From contig QLIY01000097.1 of the NCBI GenBank assembly GCA_003260075.1, positions 124,001 through 188,000 of the forward strand: 64,000 nucleotides of DNA. Direction: 5' to 3'. The notes under the pieces were generated by a model. That model was not told the origin of the DNA, made no database searches, and saw nothing but the letters and a program-made list of their open reading frames with translations. Both the position numbers and the translations under genes were made by a program. Positions 13,091 through 25,200 of the stretch are shown here, in pieces. The DNA comes from Phallusia mammillata (lineage: Eukaryota; Chordata; Ascidiacea; Phlebobranchia; Ascidiidae). Numbering within the stretch: the stretch's first letter is position 1; every line of letters starts with the position of its first letter.

Positions 13091-14402
13091 GTAAGATCGT
13101 TGACTCGTTCGGTGTTATCGCAAGATCTCTCGACCCTGGAGTTGTCGCTAAGCGCATGCTGTATTCTAATTCTAAGGCATTCGAAATACGCAAGTTGTAT
13201 AGACTTGGAACCAGTTCATATGTCTGTCACCAGTTAGACATAATGATGCGCCATAAACGGTAAAAACCAGAAACGCCAAGTATAAACGGACATGTATTAA
13301 GTGTGAGGAAATGTAGTTTTGAACAAAATTGAATTAATATTAAGTCTTGACAGGAAGTCTAACCAAAATCATTGTAAGTTATGCAACAGTTCATGTAACA
13401 GAATTAAACATCTTGGTTACGAGCACGATCTGATATAAAACAATACTATTACATTTTTACGGTAATCGATCGCACACCGTGGCAATGCCACCTGAAAACT
13501 ACATACGTTTACCGAAACCAAACACGATATGACGGTAAATGGTTAACGCTTTTAGCTAAAGCAAATAGGTTATGTCCAGTATTTGCCGCTTGGATCTTGG
13601 TTTTGCGGCTTGACATCTGCCTGTGCAAATACATAGGACACATCCCACCTTTGGAAAGTCTTCAGGAGATAATGTCAACAAAGCAACACTGGTCTTAGGT
13701 GAAGAATATTTACCTTTGGAAAACACTTTGTGGCTTCAAAGCGTTATCCATACATGTGAGCAGTTTTCAAATCTTTTAGGCAAGATTTGGAACGATTCAA
13801 TTAAGTAGTTAACACCCGAGTTTTATATCGAAACAGTCGCTGGCATAGCCAGTGAGGAACTTATTTGCTGCAATATTTGTAAAATGTAAACTGTATCTTG
13901 AAGTTGAACTTTTCCCCTATGGTTCCCCTTTTCTCGACTAAGAAACTACTAAAATTCTTGTGTAAACAGGGTAAGAATCAATGAGGCCTAAGGACCGAAA
14001 GCTGTTTGGCTACCTGACTATAGCTCTGAACAAACAACGGAAGTGATAGAGTTTGCTGACGACCAAGTAAACAAAACAAGAGGTTCCGTAACAATACATA
14101 CACAACATAAAACTTATTTCAGACATCTCTCTGCAGAACAAAAAAGCATGTTGTTGTTCACGGCACAGAACCAAAATCACTGTACTAATACAGCACCAGT
14201 ATTAAGACCCTAAACGGGTTATAATATCATCAACGCGACCAACCAAATGTACGAAACCGTTCCTTAAATGCACATGATGTTGTTCTAAGGCGTCAAAACT
14301 ACATTCAAGAACATACTTAATTCCCTTTCTTAGTTCACCTCACAAGCTTGCACTGACTAAAGCCAGACACCAGACTCTGCACTTGGAAAACACATTAATA
14401 AT
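13091..14402. other. non-coding, nothing recognised
   Basis: AT-rich stretch without coding signal. If the first exon ending at 13090 and the exon candidate at 14414 belong together, this would be their intron. Confidence 0.35.
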
Positions 14403-14621
14403 ATGTCATCAGCACGCGCCGTGGATGTTTTGTCTAAAGCCTTTACATGCCGGCAGACAAGCAACCAGTCTAAGCTGAAAAGCCAAGTTTATCTTGGACC
14501 TGCTCAAGACGCCGGTGGCTCTAGCAGCTTGCCTGAAACGTTTCACGCGAGAAGTAGCAATGATGTCTGTTGTGTGGTAAAGCGCCGGCAACACCGTTTA
14601 AGAAAAAGGCGATTTTTGTAA
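14403..14621 (+). CDS. candidate exon or small ORF, unidentified
   Basis: A 72-codon frame, richer in GC than its surroundings, begins with ATG at 14403 and ends with TAA at 14619-14621. The product is Ser/Arg-rich with a strongly basic end (RRQHRLRKRRFL). An acceptor-like TCATCAG ends at 14413; splicing there would continue, in frame, the seven-base coding start at 13084-13090 (G|CA). A one-in-three phase match is weak evidence. The opposite strand is also open over 14409-14594. No family is recognised. Confidence 0.2.
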   Translation: MSSARAVDVLSKAFTCRQTSNQSKLKSQVYLGPAQDAGGSSSLPETFHARSSNDVCCVVKRRQHRLRKRRFL

Positions 14622-17234
14622 CCATACAAGCTCGGCATTTAACGTCAGCGCCTGTGGCTTTGCTGCGCAGTTAAAATCATGGAGTGACTTTTTGCTGCTG
14701 CTTTGCTGAGATTACAAACCTGTGGGAAGGCTCAACAACTGAACCGAACCGATTTGTAAACATTCACCATATTCAGGTACATGCTGTTTTGTAACTTTCA
14801 TCTGTAAAAGTAAATGGGTTGCAAAAAGCTTGCTACTAATGTATGTTGCATAACTTCACATTGCAAGTGTAAATTTTAGTTTAGAATTATCACCACGGCA
14901 AAGTTGCATAACATTTGTCACAAGTTACTCCAGCCGAAAGAAATACCTTAAGTTTAACAAAAGCAATTTGTCACCAAAGGTGGTTTGGCAAGTTCCAATT
15001 TGTCTTCATTTTCTTGAGATAAAACAAACTTTGGTTTTAAGAAACCAAAACAAAAAAGCAATTCGTCGGTAAAAAAAGCTGCACCATTAGTGGATTTGCG
15101 GATCCACCATCTATTTTAACAACACAGCTTTCTCACTTACAAGGGCATAAACCACGTGCTGTATCGAAGCCTTGCGCCCATTAAACACCACAACACAAGC
15201 TTTTGCATATTATGCACACAACACAACACTATCAAGCTTTTAGACGAGATTTTAAAATGTATAGTTCATTACATGCAGACCACCCTCAAAGCAGCAACCT
15301 TTGCAATTGCGTTAAACAAACATACCTGAAATTTTAGCCCCAAACAGTCGTGTTGCATTTGTTAAGGTACAAGCGTTTAAATTATGCAGCCAACATGTAA
15401 CTTCAGTTCTAAGTTACATGTTAATTAACAATTTATTTTTGCAAGGCTAACCTGTTACTGCAAAACTTTCTGCATTTCTGGAACAGGTTTATTCATCTTC
15501 CACCATAGCTCTTTGTTTAAACCTCTCCGTGCTTTAAAATATGGCTACTATCGTACTATTACGTCACAGTCATTCTTTGTTTACTGCTAAAAAGTGGCGG
15601 GAAGGAAAACAGCTGATACTGGTTTACTCTATCAAGTTGATCATATAGAGCAGATATTAAAGTTTCAGAAGACGCAGAAAAGTACTTGGATATTAGAGAG
15701 TAAGTCCTGGATTATCTCTGCGATGTACAGTTGGGTGCTACCATAAACCACTTGAAAGTTGTAAATTTGTGCTGTAAACGTTAGGCATCAATCTTTTCGC
15801 AGATTAGATTAAGACTTGCCACAAAGTTTAGTATTGCCTGTAGCAAAGAACTTAAGTTGTGTTCGCCCTAATAATTAAGTGTTAGTAAAGGCTTTGATTT
15901 TGACAGGTGGATTTGCTACCTGTTGAAGTTGTCAGCGTAAGTTAACATTATTATGACATTATGGCGGGTTGTTTACAACAGTTTAAAATCGTGGATTTTG
16001 CACATTAAGCTTGTTTCCAAGTTTAGTTAACTTTAGAGGTTAAGTTAGGTGGGGATGTTGATCTTTTTTGTTTGCTTGTGCTGACCAAATTAAACGCTCA
16101 TCCAAAACAATATCATTGTGCTCTTTCCACGCCCAACATGTCGGAAACCAACCGCCTAAAATAATCTTACCCTTTTCTTGTTGTTTAAAGATTAAACAAC
16201 GATTCTCGAAAAAAAAATGTTACAAAAAAACTTGCACAAAAAATATCGAGCCAGGATTCTCAAAAATCTTACTGAAATATGTACAGGGATTTTCATTTTG
16301 TTTTAAGTCCAAGTTAGACATTTGTGTCACGTTTTTTTGATTTGTTTTTGCTTTTATAGGCTGTTTGCTACAACCGCCAATATGTAAACCAACAACCCTT
16401 CCTTGTGTATAATCATTATGTTCCCAAAACCTTTTGCCACTGTATTAAACTTGACTATCAATTGATAACTACATTAAGTTTGAACCAATTCTTTTCTAGT
16501 TGCAGGGAAATATTCAGTAGGTGTTCAAGCAGGTAAAAAGTAGAACGATTGAGGTTGTGTTTGCTTCCATAACATTATTATACATTCCTTCCGCTGAGTT
16601 GCAGATGCTGTTGCTATTGGAAGCAACTATGTTGGTGGTCTCGCTCGGCCTTTTACGTGACCCCGGGACTTCGTAAGCAACAGTCTTTTGCACAAATGTG
16701 GTTCACAGAATAAACTGAATGCCAAGTGCTGTTCAGAGCTTGCTACCAGGACAGTAAGTTCTTTGACCTTTGTTTAATTTTGTCAAAAGTGCAATGTAAA
16801 TACGTGTAGAATTAAAGTGACCGAATTACTAGTTTGTTTTGTGGTCAGTGTGTGATTTCTGCAGGACACGTTTTCCTGCAGCTCCTGCCAGGAGCTACCG
16901 TTTGTCAAAACGCATCGGAGACATCGCCTCCCCTATTTCAGTATAATTTATCGTCAATAACGTTATTTTCAGGGTTATTTTTAGATTCCTCAAACATTTA
17001 CCATTGAGTGGGTGAAAATTCAATAAGCGACCGTCAATCGGTTTGCGGGCGCAGACATTTGGTCAATATTTGGCAGGGCGTAGCCTTACTCACAGAAGGT
17101 CAAGTTATGGGTTATATGTCTCTGTTTGCGTTGTATATTGTTTCTGGAGTTCGTTTTGTCACAATTTGAAGCAATTCAAATTGTTCTGTACTTTGGTGAA
17201 TTTCAGATTTACAAAGAAAGACTTACTACACGTG
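14622..17234. other. mostly non-coding; cluster of splice-like sites at 16.5-17.0 kb
   Basis: AT-rich. Between 16500 and 16960 (+) there are several acceptor- and donor-like sites in close order, including a TTGCAG directly followed by ATG near 16605 and a short segment bounded by CACAG and GTAAGT ending near 16752. No protein family can be recognised, and the reading frames do not chain into a convincing product. Confidence 0.3.
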
Positions 17235-17297
17235 TGATAGATGTAATTATATAGTTCAAAGATCATTCGGCCTTTTGGCAATGGATTACATCTATCA
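17235..17297. repeat. 13-bp perfect inverted repeat
   Basis: TGATAGATGTAAT at 17235-17247 is exactly complementary to ATTACATCTATCA at 17285-17297, with a 37-base spacer. It could form a hairpin, or mark the ends of a small decayed mobile element. A shorter GTAATTAC inverted pair lies just downstream (about 17366-17390). Confidence 0.5.
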
Positions 17298-17549
17298 GAA
17301 AGAGAGGCGACAGAATATTGCTCTTGGGTGACACCGAGTGGCAGACTTAAATGTGCTGTGGTTTCGTAATTACATCATTGCTGTAATTACCAAGTAAGCG
17401 TTTCGGACTCTACTCTGACTAATTAGAAAGCCCTTCTTAGTCTAAACTTTTCTTACCGTTTGTTGCATAAACCTCTTAGTATTGTAAAGATGTAGCAAAC
17501 TGCAGTGGAAAACACAACGCTCAACTAACTTTCGATGGAAACAACAATG

Positions 17550-17710
17550 CATGTGACATGAAATTTACAAACGTAAAGTATTGCGAACAGTTGTATTTGT
17601 TTCGTATCTGTCGAAAGGTATGGGGGGGGGGGTAATACATGTGACATGAAATTTACAAACGCAAAGTATTGCGAACAGTTGTATTTGTTTCGTATCTGTC
17701 GAAAGGTATG
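17550..17710. repeat. 73-bp direct duplicate around 11-G run
   Basis: Copies at 17550-17622 and 17638-17710 differ at one position and are separated by the G run 17622-17632. Interpreted as overlapping contig ends or two alleles placed in series by scaffolding. Confidence 0.8.
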
Positions 17711-18873
17711 AACGGCTTTTGCAACAGCGCACAAAAAAACGTTCAGCCAACAAAAGTTCACTGACAAATGCAAGAGTCGTCCAAAAAGTCTGCAGAATCA
17801 GGAAAACAATCTAAGCCAATAGAAAATAAAAACAAATTTTCCTACTTTGTGTGGACATAAGTTATATTCTTATGCATATTAGTTTGTTGGAAATACAAGT
17901 AATTTTATTTGGCACAGGAGTTTAAAGCTTAAACAAAAAGTAATGCCGTGAAGCAACTTTGACCAATTCCAGTTCTTTAGATGCCAAGACATGTGGTTTA
18001 AGCAGCAGTTAGGGTGGTAGATTGGCGAATAAAACCCAGGCTATTTACAAAAGTGCACTTGGCAGTAAGGCATACTACAAGAGGCTTATAGCTTATACTG
18101 TGCAAAATTTCACTGAATATCAGTGTTTGCATAATGTCCCAAACCGACAAAAGCAAAAGTAAAAGTCACCATTGTATAGTCGACGCACTTAAGTGTAAAA
18201 TTGTGTACAAATAAATATTTCATTATGTCATTGCATCCCTCGAGCGCAATTGCAACAAAAATTACCACACATGCAATGTTCACATTGTTTATGTCCAAAT
18301 AATCACATAGTTGGAATGGTGATATCCTTATGTATATAAATACGGTGACTTTGGTCGAGTGGTGCACAAGACATTTTCTACACTCTTCAATTGGCCACCC
18401 AGCTATAAATGCCGATTTTCACCACAACGTGGACGATTCGCAAGCTGCTCAAGCGCGACACCTCACGGAGGAATATAATGGTTAGACATAAGCTAAATGA
18501 TGACTCGCCATTAGTCAGTGCAATATAAGAAAATGAAGAAGACACACAAAAATGCACATCATGATAGGATGTTTGTGACAGGCCCACTTTGCAACCAGCT
18601 ATGCGAGTTCTCACTAAACATTGTTCTACACCTTTGATCATTCTGGATGTCACTTGAAGAAAATACGCACACATAACAATTTTCTAAACGCAAACGTATG
18701 GCTTGCTTGTCACAACACCAGTTACTAAGCATCTCTGCTACGAGATGAATTAGGAATGACAAAATTGCAGATAGGTGAAAATACGCGTAAAAATATAATT
18801 GCAGCAATGCTGTATTTACGCATTTACAGCTCTTTGTGCTTGTTAAGGAAGCCCTATTTTTTGTATTCAAATA
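17711..18873. other. non-coding, nothing recognised
   Basis: Region 3' of the minus-strand SLC26A11 gene. No canonical AATAAA was found on the minus strand until about 1.27 kb past the stop codon (near 17905), so the transcript end cannot be placed. Confidence 0.35.
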
Positions 18874-18915
18874 TTTAAAGTGTATGCAGAGTATTCTCCC
18901 TGCATACACTTTAAA
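18874..18915. repeat. 16-bp perfect hairpin downstream of SLC26A11
   Basis: TTTAAAGTGTATGCAG at 18874-18889 pairs without mismatch with CTGCATACACTTTAAA at 18900-18915 across a 10-base loop. It lies about 260 bp past the SLC26A11 stop codon, so it may be part of that 3' UTR. It could equally be a young palindromic duplication. No microRNA identity is claimed. Confidence 0.6.
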
Positions 18916-18936
18916 GTAAAAATGACTTGAATCAGT

Positions 18937-19101
18937 TCGAATAAAACGAAATACGTAAAACAACACTTGAAAGAATAAAAGCGTTTGTTGGAATGCCAAA
19001 AAAGTAGGCAACGAAAAGGGGGGGGGGGTCGAATAAAACGAAATACGTAAAACAAAGAATAAAAGCGTTTGTTGGAATGCCAAAAAAGTAGGCAACGAAA
19101 A
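18937..19101. repeat. direct duplicate around 11-G run, 8-bp indel
   Basis: Copies at 18937-19017 and 19029-19101 are identical except for an 8-base deletion in the second. They flank the G run 19018-19028. The indel suggests that the copies are the two alleles, not a biological tandem repeat. Confidence 0.8.
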
Positions 19102-19175
19102 AGTAATAGAAGGCACGATTTGCATAATACTATCCGGTGTGTGGCGCCCTCGTGCACATCGCGGTCACGTGGTAT

Positions 19176-19292
19176 TCAAACCGCCTGCTCGGGCAGAACA
19201 GTGCTTTCGTTTTTCGCTTCCTCGACTGAGTTGTAAAACTTGACGCCGATTTTGTGGATATTGAGTCGTTTTAACATGGCCTTGTGTCCGCG
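19176..19292 (-). CDS. SLC26A11: SLC26A11 exon 12: C-terminus
   Basis: 39 codons including the stop (TGA, 19176-19178). Encodes RGHKAMLKRLNIHKIGVKFY, the last STAS helix and strand, then NSVEEAKNESTVLPEQAV. The acceptor is CATTTCATTTGCAG. The open frame extends upstream through the intron, which is why the naive frame looks longer. Confidence 0.92.
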   Translation of the reverse strand, partial: RGHKAMLKRLNIHKIGVKFYNSVEEAKNESTVLPEQAV

Positions 19293-22200
19293 CTGCAAAT
19301 GAAATGCAAAATCCCGATACTTGTTTTGGAAAAACTTTGCGTCAATCCTAAAACAGGGATAGCTACACAACCTTTTTGAGATCATAGTCGACAGTGCAGA
19401 CAATTTAACACATATATGCAGACCGCAGGTTGGCACTTCCTTTCAAGACTGAAGTCATACTATTTAATTGAGGCCCAACGTTTAGTTTTCGTTTAGTGCA
19501 AAACTTCATGTTTTGTCAAATGATGCATAAAAGAAGTTAGTCATCGCTTACTCGTAATCCACATAATTTCAAGATGATGTCATGTTTTCTGAACGCATCG
19601 GCTCCGTGCAGGAAGGCTTCTGCACCGCTATAATCCAATTCAGTGAGATTCGAACAGTCCACAATCACATCCAAAAGTTTATCTACAGAAAAGTACATGG
19701 AACCAAATACAAAAAGAATCAAACTTAAAAAATCTAAAACCCGACATTTCAGGTGTATCTGTGGCAAAACATATGTTTGAAACACAAGAAAGCCTGATGT
19801 AAAGTTTTTGTCGCAATTTATTGATACTGACCTTCGTCAATTTGATCCACTAGTTTTTCCTCGATGTACTCAGCCCCGGGAAAGTCGAGTCCACGTTTTA
19901 TAACAAACAACACAGAGCTGTCGCTACGAGTTATTTTGGCTTGGGGTCTGTAAAGTAACAACAAATACTTCAATACGACCCAGATTAGCAATCACTGCGT
20001 TGTAAGTCCGGTTTGGAATAATGTTTTGATAAAACGGGTTTGATTTGGGCTTGGCTTCACACTTGACCTTTATCTTTTTATGTAACGTAAATATTATGTA
20101 AGGCCTTTAGTAGGTTCATTCTATTTTAATAAAATTCTTCCATATTTAGCATTTCATTAGGCTTAAATTTGATAAGTTTAACAGACATATCGTGTCTGCA
20201 TTGGATTTTATTTGTCTTACCGTGCATGGTTGGCAAGCAGAATCAAAATCGAAATTCCTATCCCTGCTATAATGCCGTATGCGATATCCCAGAAACAAAG
20301 GAAAAACGTAACAATCAGTGGGATCATGTCCATTTCTGTTTCAACAAAACACAATTTGACATTTATTTAGATTTAAGAAGCAAAATTGTTCAATATTGTC
20401 TTATTATCTGCTCTGGGTGGTGGGGTTTAAAACCACTGAAAGTTTATTGTGGCAGAGTTGTTGATCGGGACTGGTTCAGGTTTTAATTTGAATAAATCGG
20501 GCTTGATTTCATTCGGTCTTATTTGCACTACTATTTCACATTCAGGCCTGATGCAGGCTTTGTAAAAAAACATGTTCGGGACTGCCTTTTGGCTTGTATT
20601 TCAGATTCGGGCCGCTTATTATTCTGTTTTTCGTCATATGGGCAAACTCCTTGTTAAACAATGGACATTCTTTGTTTGTGGCCTGCTACTTTTCCACCGA
20701 AAAAATGCCCAAAGAAAGTTTATACTTACTGCTGACATGCCATATGTGTTTCATGCCATTCCAATCGAATAAGTTGATGACTGCCATAATAATAACAGCT
20801 CCCAGGGCCGCCTCGGGAATGTATTGAAAGGCACTGGAAAGGAATTCGAGAGAAAGCAAAACCACTGCTCCAGTAAAGATCCCACCCATAGGCGTCATAA
20901 CGTTGCTTTGAGCGTTGACGGCTGACCTATAGAAGTAGTTAAAGGGTATTGGCTTCAGAATTTGATTTTTTAATACTATTTTCGTATCTTAACTGACTAT
21001 TACATCATACTCAAATCAGTTTGAGTATTTCGTATCACAAACCACATATCGATTTTGCCCCACAAAATATGGCATCATCAGTCCTGAACAGTAATAAATG
21101 CTATTTTGTGTCAGAGTAATGAGCATACCTGCCAAAGCTTCCAGTGATTGGATAGGAGCCAACAAATGAGGAAATCAGGTTGCTTGTGCCGATGGCGAAA
21201 AGTTCTTGTGTCGGGTCGACCTTGTAATTGTTTTTGCGACCTACAACATTTCAGTTTATGATTAGGAAAATGTGGGACATGTACATTATCGTACCATTTA
21301 TAGCCCACCATGTGAAAGTTGTATTTGTTCCCGAATTTAGGATCTGAGCATGTTTACACGCCTGCAATTCGACCCGTATAAAATTAGCGATGTAAAAAGT
21401 TAAACGAAAAAAAAATCAGCCTGAACCGAAAAGACGAATCCGATTTACAATTCTTGACCATTCAGCAAAAAAAAACAAATCAGGAGATGCAAACGTCTAC
21501 GACTTACCAAAAGCTTTAGCAATGGCGATGGCCTCAAGAAATCCCATCAGCGGTATGATGGCAAGAGCGCTACCTAGCGACGAAATAAGCTCGGGAAAGT
21601 AGATTGTTTGATTTGTGTTTGGTACATCGTACGAGAAAGCAGGAACTGCAAATCCTGGCACGCCTCCAGTGATGTTCTGCGTTAGGGTGAGGGGTCGCGC
21701 GTTTACTGGTCCTTCCAAGTCGGTTATTCCGTAAGCAATCGCGGCGGAAACGATTACAATAACTGCGTTGCGACCTTAACAAACAACATTAGTAATTCGT
21801 ACAGCCTGTATCGTGGTATACATATTACAGAGCAATTAAATATTATTTGTATAATAGCTGTTGCTGCTATCTTGCATACATGGAGCTATTCTGGCAATTG
21901 TATTTTTGTACCGACGTTTCGACGTCCAATACAGGTCGCCTTAATTTACCCTGATAAACAAAAATACATTTGCCAGATGAGCTCTATATAGTTAACACTA
22001 TGTGGTTCAAAGTGAAAGCTGTAACAAAAACAGTTCATATCATTGAGTTTCAAACGTTTGGCAAGCATGCTTTTATACGGGGTTCCAGCCCAAACGTACG
22101 AATCTGGTTTCTTAGTCTATGTCTAACGCCGTGAGCTATTTGGGCAAGAGTTTTTATGTTGAACTATTTCGTAACTCACTTGCGCCACCGCATGGACATA

Positions 22201-25200
22201 ATTACTCACCGGTGCCAAACACCCAGAGAATTTTCCTGAGAACCTTGATCGCAGTCTTGTCGCCTTGTCGTGATTCTGACCATCGGTTCTTCGAGTATTT
22301 GAGCAGATAGAGTATCACCATGCTCGACAGACCAAGAATCAGATCCCAGTGTCTAAAGAAAAAAATTGCGGTATTTAAATCAAAAATAAAGTTGGTCAAC
22401 TAATTACAAAATAACAAACAAAGTATTATTGAAAATGCCATGCTGAGCCACGATATATGAAATATGTTTTGTGTATCTTATGTGTGTGGCTATGCCGGTT
22501 TATTAATAGGACAAAGGTTCCAGTTTTAAGACGCATGATGAAAAAAGGAAATAACGTATAAGAAAATTATCAGCAAAAATGATTGTCAAAACGGACTATA
22601 ATGTGCTGAAACAAATTGGCTGCATAGGATTAGTACAAATTTGTCCAAAGTTTTTTTGCAGGTACGTACTTTGTGAGGGCAATGTCACGAAAGAAGTGAT
22701 AAATCGTTTCGAAAAATCCTCTAGGAGTTGAAATCCCAAAGATTTTCTGAGCAAAAAGTTGAAATCTGATCAGTTCTAAACTACAGTGATACATATCACT
22801 TATACTGTAATTAAATATTTTTCTGACAGTGCTTGTTTGTGGGAAGACACTAGGAAGACGATAAAATTAAAAGTTTTAATAAGGTAGACTATGGCATTCC
22901 CGGTTTTGAATAACCTGACCAAAAAAAATCAGAGCCAGTATTTGTGTGTAAAACGTGACTAGGTTGCGGCACCTAGTTGTATGGTTCTGTTGCTTTTAAT
23001 TCTGGTGACCTGATGATGACTTTAGCACTTGTCGAAACGTCGTCATGTTATATACACAAATACTGACTCTGATTTTTTTTTGTTAAAAGTTTTACACTAT
23101 TGTTTGAAGTTGCATAATCTTTATTGTTTATTCATCAAGTATAGTCTTAAAAACTGTCTTACCTTGATCTGTGTCATCGATATCACAACGGAGGCGGCTG
23201 ACGTAAACCCGACTATTACTGGATGCGAGATATAACGCACAAGAAATCCAAGTTTGAACACTGCCATAAGTAGTTGGATGACGCCGCTCAGCAGGGTCAG
23301 TAATATGGGGGGGGGGGTGAACGTTATATATTAACAAGTTCACTGACAAGAAAGTTATCGAGCCTTTTTTCAACAGCATTGCAAGATTAGCTTGTTGTGG
23401 AAAACCTGGTACAAATGGTTGCTTACAAAGCGAACTGGGCATAAAGGAGACAAAAATATTGAAAACCTTTGCTTTAGGAAGTCTTTGGTCACACAAAACA
23501 AGAAGAAATTATTATTGATTAATATCAACGCAAGCACTTAAAATAACGATGCATACGTTTATTTATTAATCAATACTAATTTAGTACACGCTATGACTCT
23601 GCGGTAACAATCAATCCCACAACTTTGGGGTTGGCGTCAGTTAAAGACCGTTCGTGTTGATTTTCTTTCCTGGTATACTACGCTATCGCACCCGCTTTTT
23701 AAAGGCCGCCTCATACACGATTATTTTAAGTATGTGGGGGGGGGGCGCCAAAGTCACATTTGTCTGTGAACAAAATGTTGCTTTAAGACGGGGGTAGCCT
23801 AAATATTTGTAGATTTGACATGCCTTGGAGTAATTGTAAGCTTAAAAGGAGCGTAGTTTAAATGTTTGTTGAAAAAATGAGAAGAGTTTATGTAACTTGG
23901 TTGGATTTGCCTTCACTATGACATTTACGCATTTACGCTTTGGGGTTGGCGTCAGTTAAAGACCGTTCGTGTTGATTTTCTTTTCTGGTATACTACGCTA
24001 TTGCACCCGCTTTTTAAAGGCCGCCTCATACACGATTATTTTAAGTATGTGTATATTCATTAATCCGTACTAATTATGCATACACTACGTGACTCTGCGT
24101 TAAGTATGAGTGAACTCAATCATGTGATAGAATATATTTCACTGCATAATGTACCCTTAAATATGTTTGCTATATATATATCAAACAAATATCATTCGCT
24201 GTTAGAGGACGTTTGAATTAAATATATTTTGCATGACATAAGCAATAGCGTTCTATTTCCCGATGACACGATTAAATACGATGTTATCCAAAAGTACTAA
24301 ATATTTATGTAGATATTTTCAAACTGAGGTTAATAAACTTTTAAAATCGACTTGCTAATATTACGTTGTTTTGAAAACAATTTTAGGCGGGAAAAACTTT
24401 GCGATTAATCTTTTACTACATCTGGAAGTTATGTTGTTAATAAACAACATTTCAAATCCATGTTATGAACTTGTGTTTGGGTATTTATAACTTAAGCCAG
24501 CTGAGTAAAGTGTATCTGATCAAACAACGTTGACATTGACATTTGAATGTGTTCTTCGAATCTTATCGGTGAACTCTAATTAGATTATTTGCATTTAACA
24601 ACTAATCTAAGTTAAAGTGGACTATGGCCATGTGTTGTTTGCGGCGGGTGACAGTTGTTGACGAACTTTATCAGGGTTCGTCGTCTCAAAACTTCCCGCA
24701 AACAAGTAAATGGGGGCAGACATCGATCGGGAGAACTGAAACTCGGTAGACAACATGTTACGCAAAGGTTGAGGTATGGAAACATTATACTCATTTCATG
24801 TTCTGTTGTTCAAACGAGTTTGCGCTTCAAGATCGTTTGCATCCGCGTCACCAGATGCTCACCTTTGCCCCAAAACCAAAGGAATTCGGAAACCTTACAT
24901 CAATCAACATACCGAAAGATTGCAAAAAGTTTAGAAGAAAACGATTTTGGGAAATCCGAATCAATAACAACTTATAACGTTTTTTGCTTCTTTTATTTGT
25001 CTGTTCAGTAGCTTAGTGTTGATGTGCAAAAATGCTATTTTGCTGCTCATTTATACAGGTGTCTTTGTGACGCCAAAGCTGACGTCAAATGAGGAACTGG
25101 AACTCAGCGTTAGAGAAATGCAAAGTTGAAGAATCATCTTTGCAAATCGGTTTCGGTTTCAATTGCCGCTTATTGTTAACGTCGGGTAATAAATACGTTC

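Noticed and set aside
18559-19157. Long minus-strand frames across 18.56-19.16 kb
   Set aside because: They cross a G-run join and contain the same duplicated block twice, with no splice or similarity support.
20120-20136. Near match to the Ciona spliced-leader sequence
   Set aside because: Matches only 14 of 16 bases as I recall the leader, lies in an SLC26A11 intron in AT-rich DNA and is not followed by an SL RNA structure.
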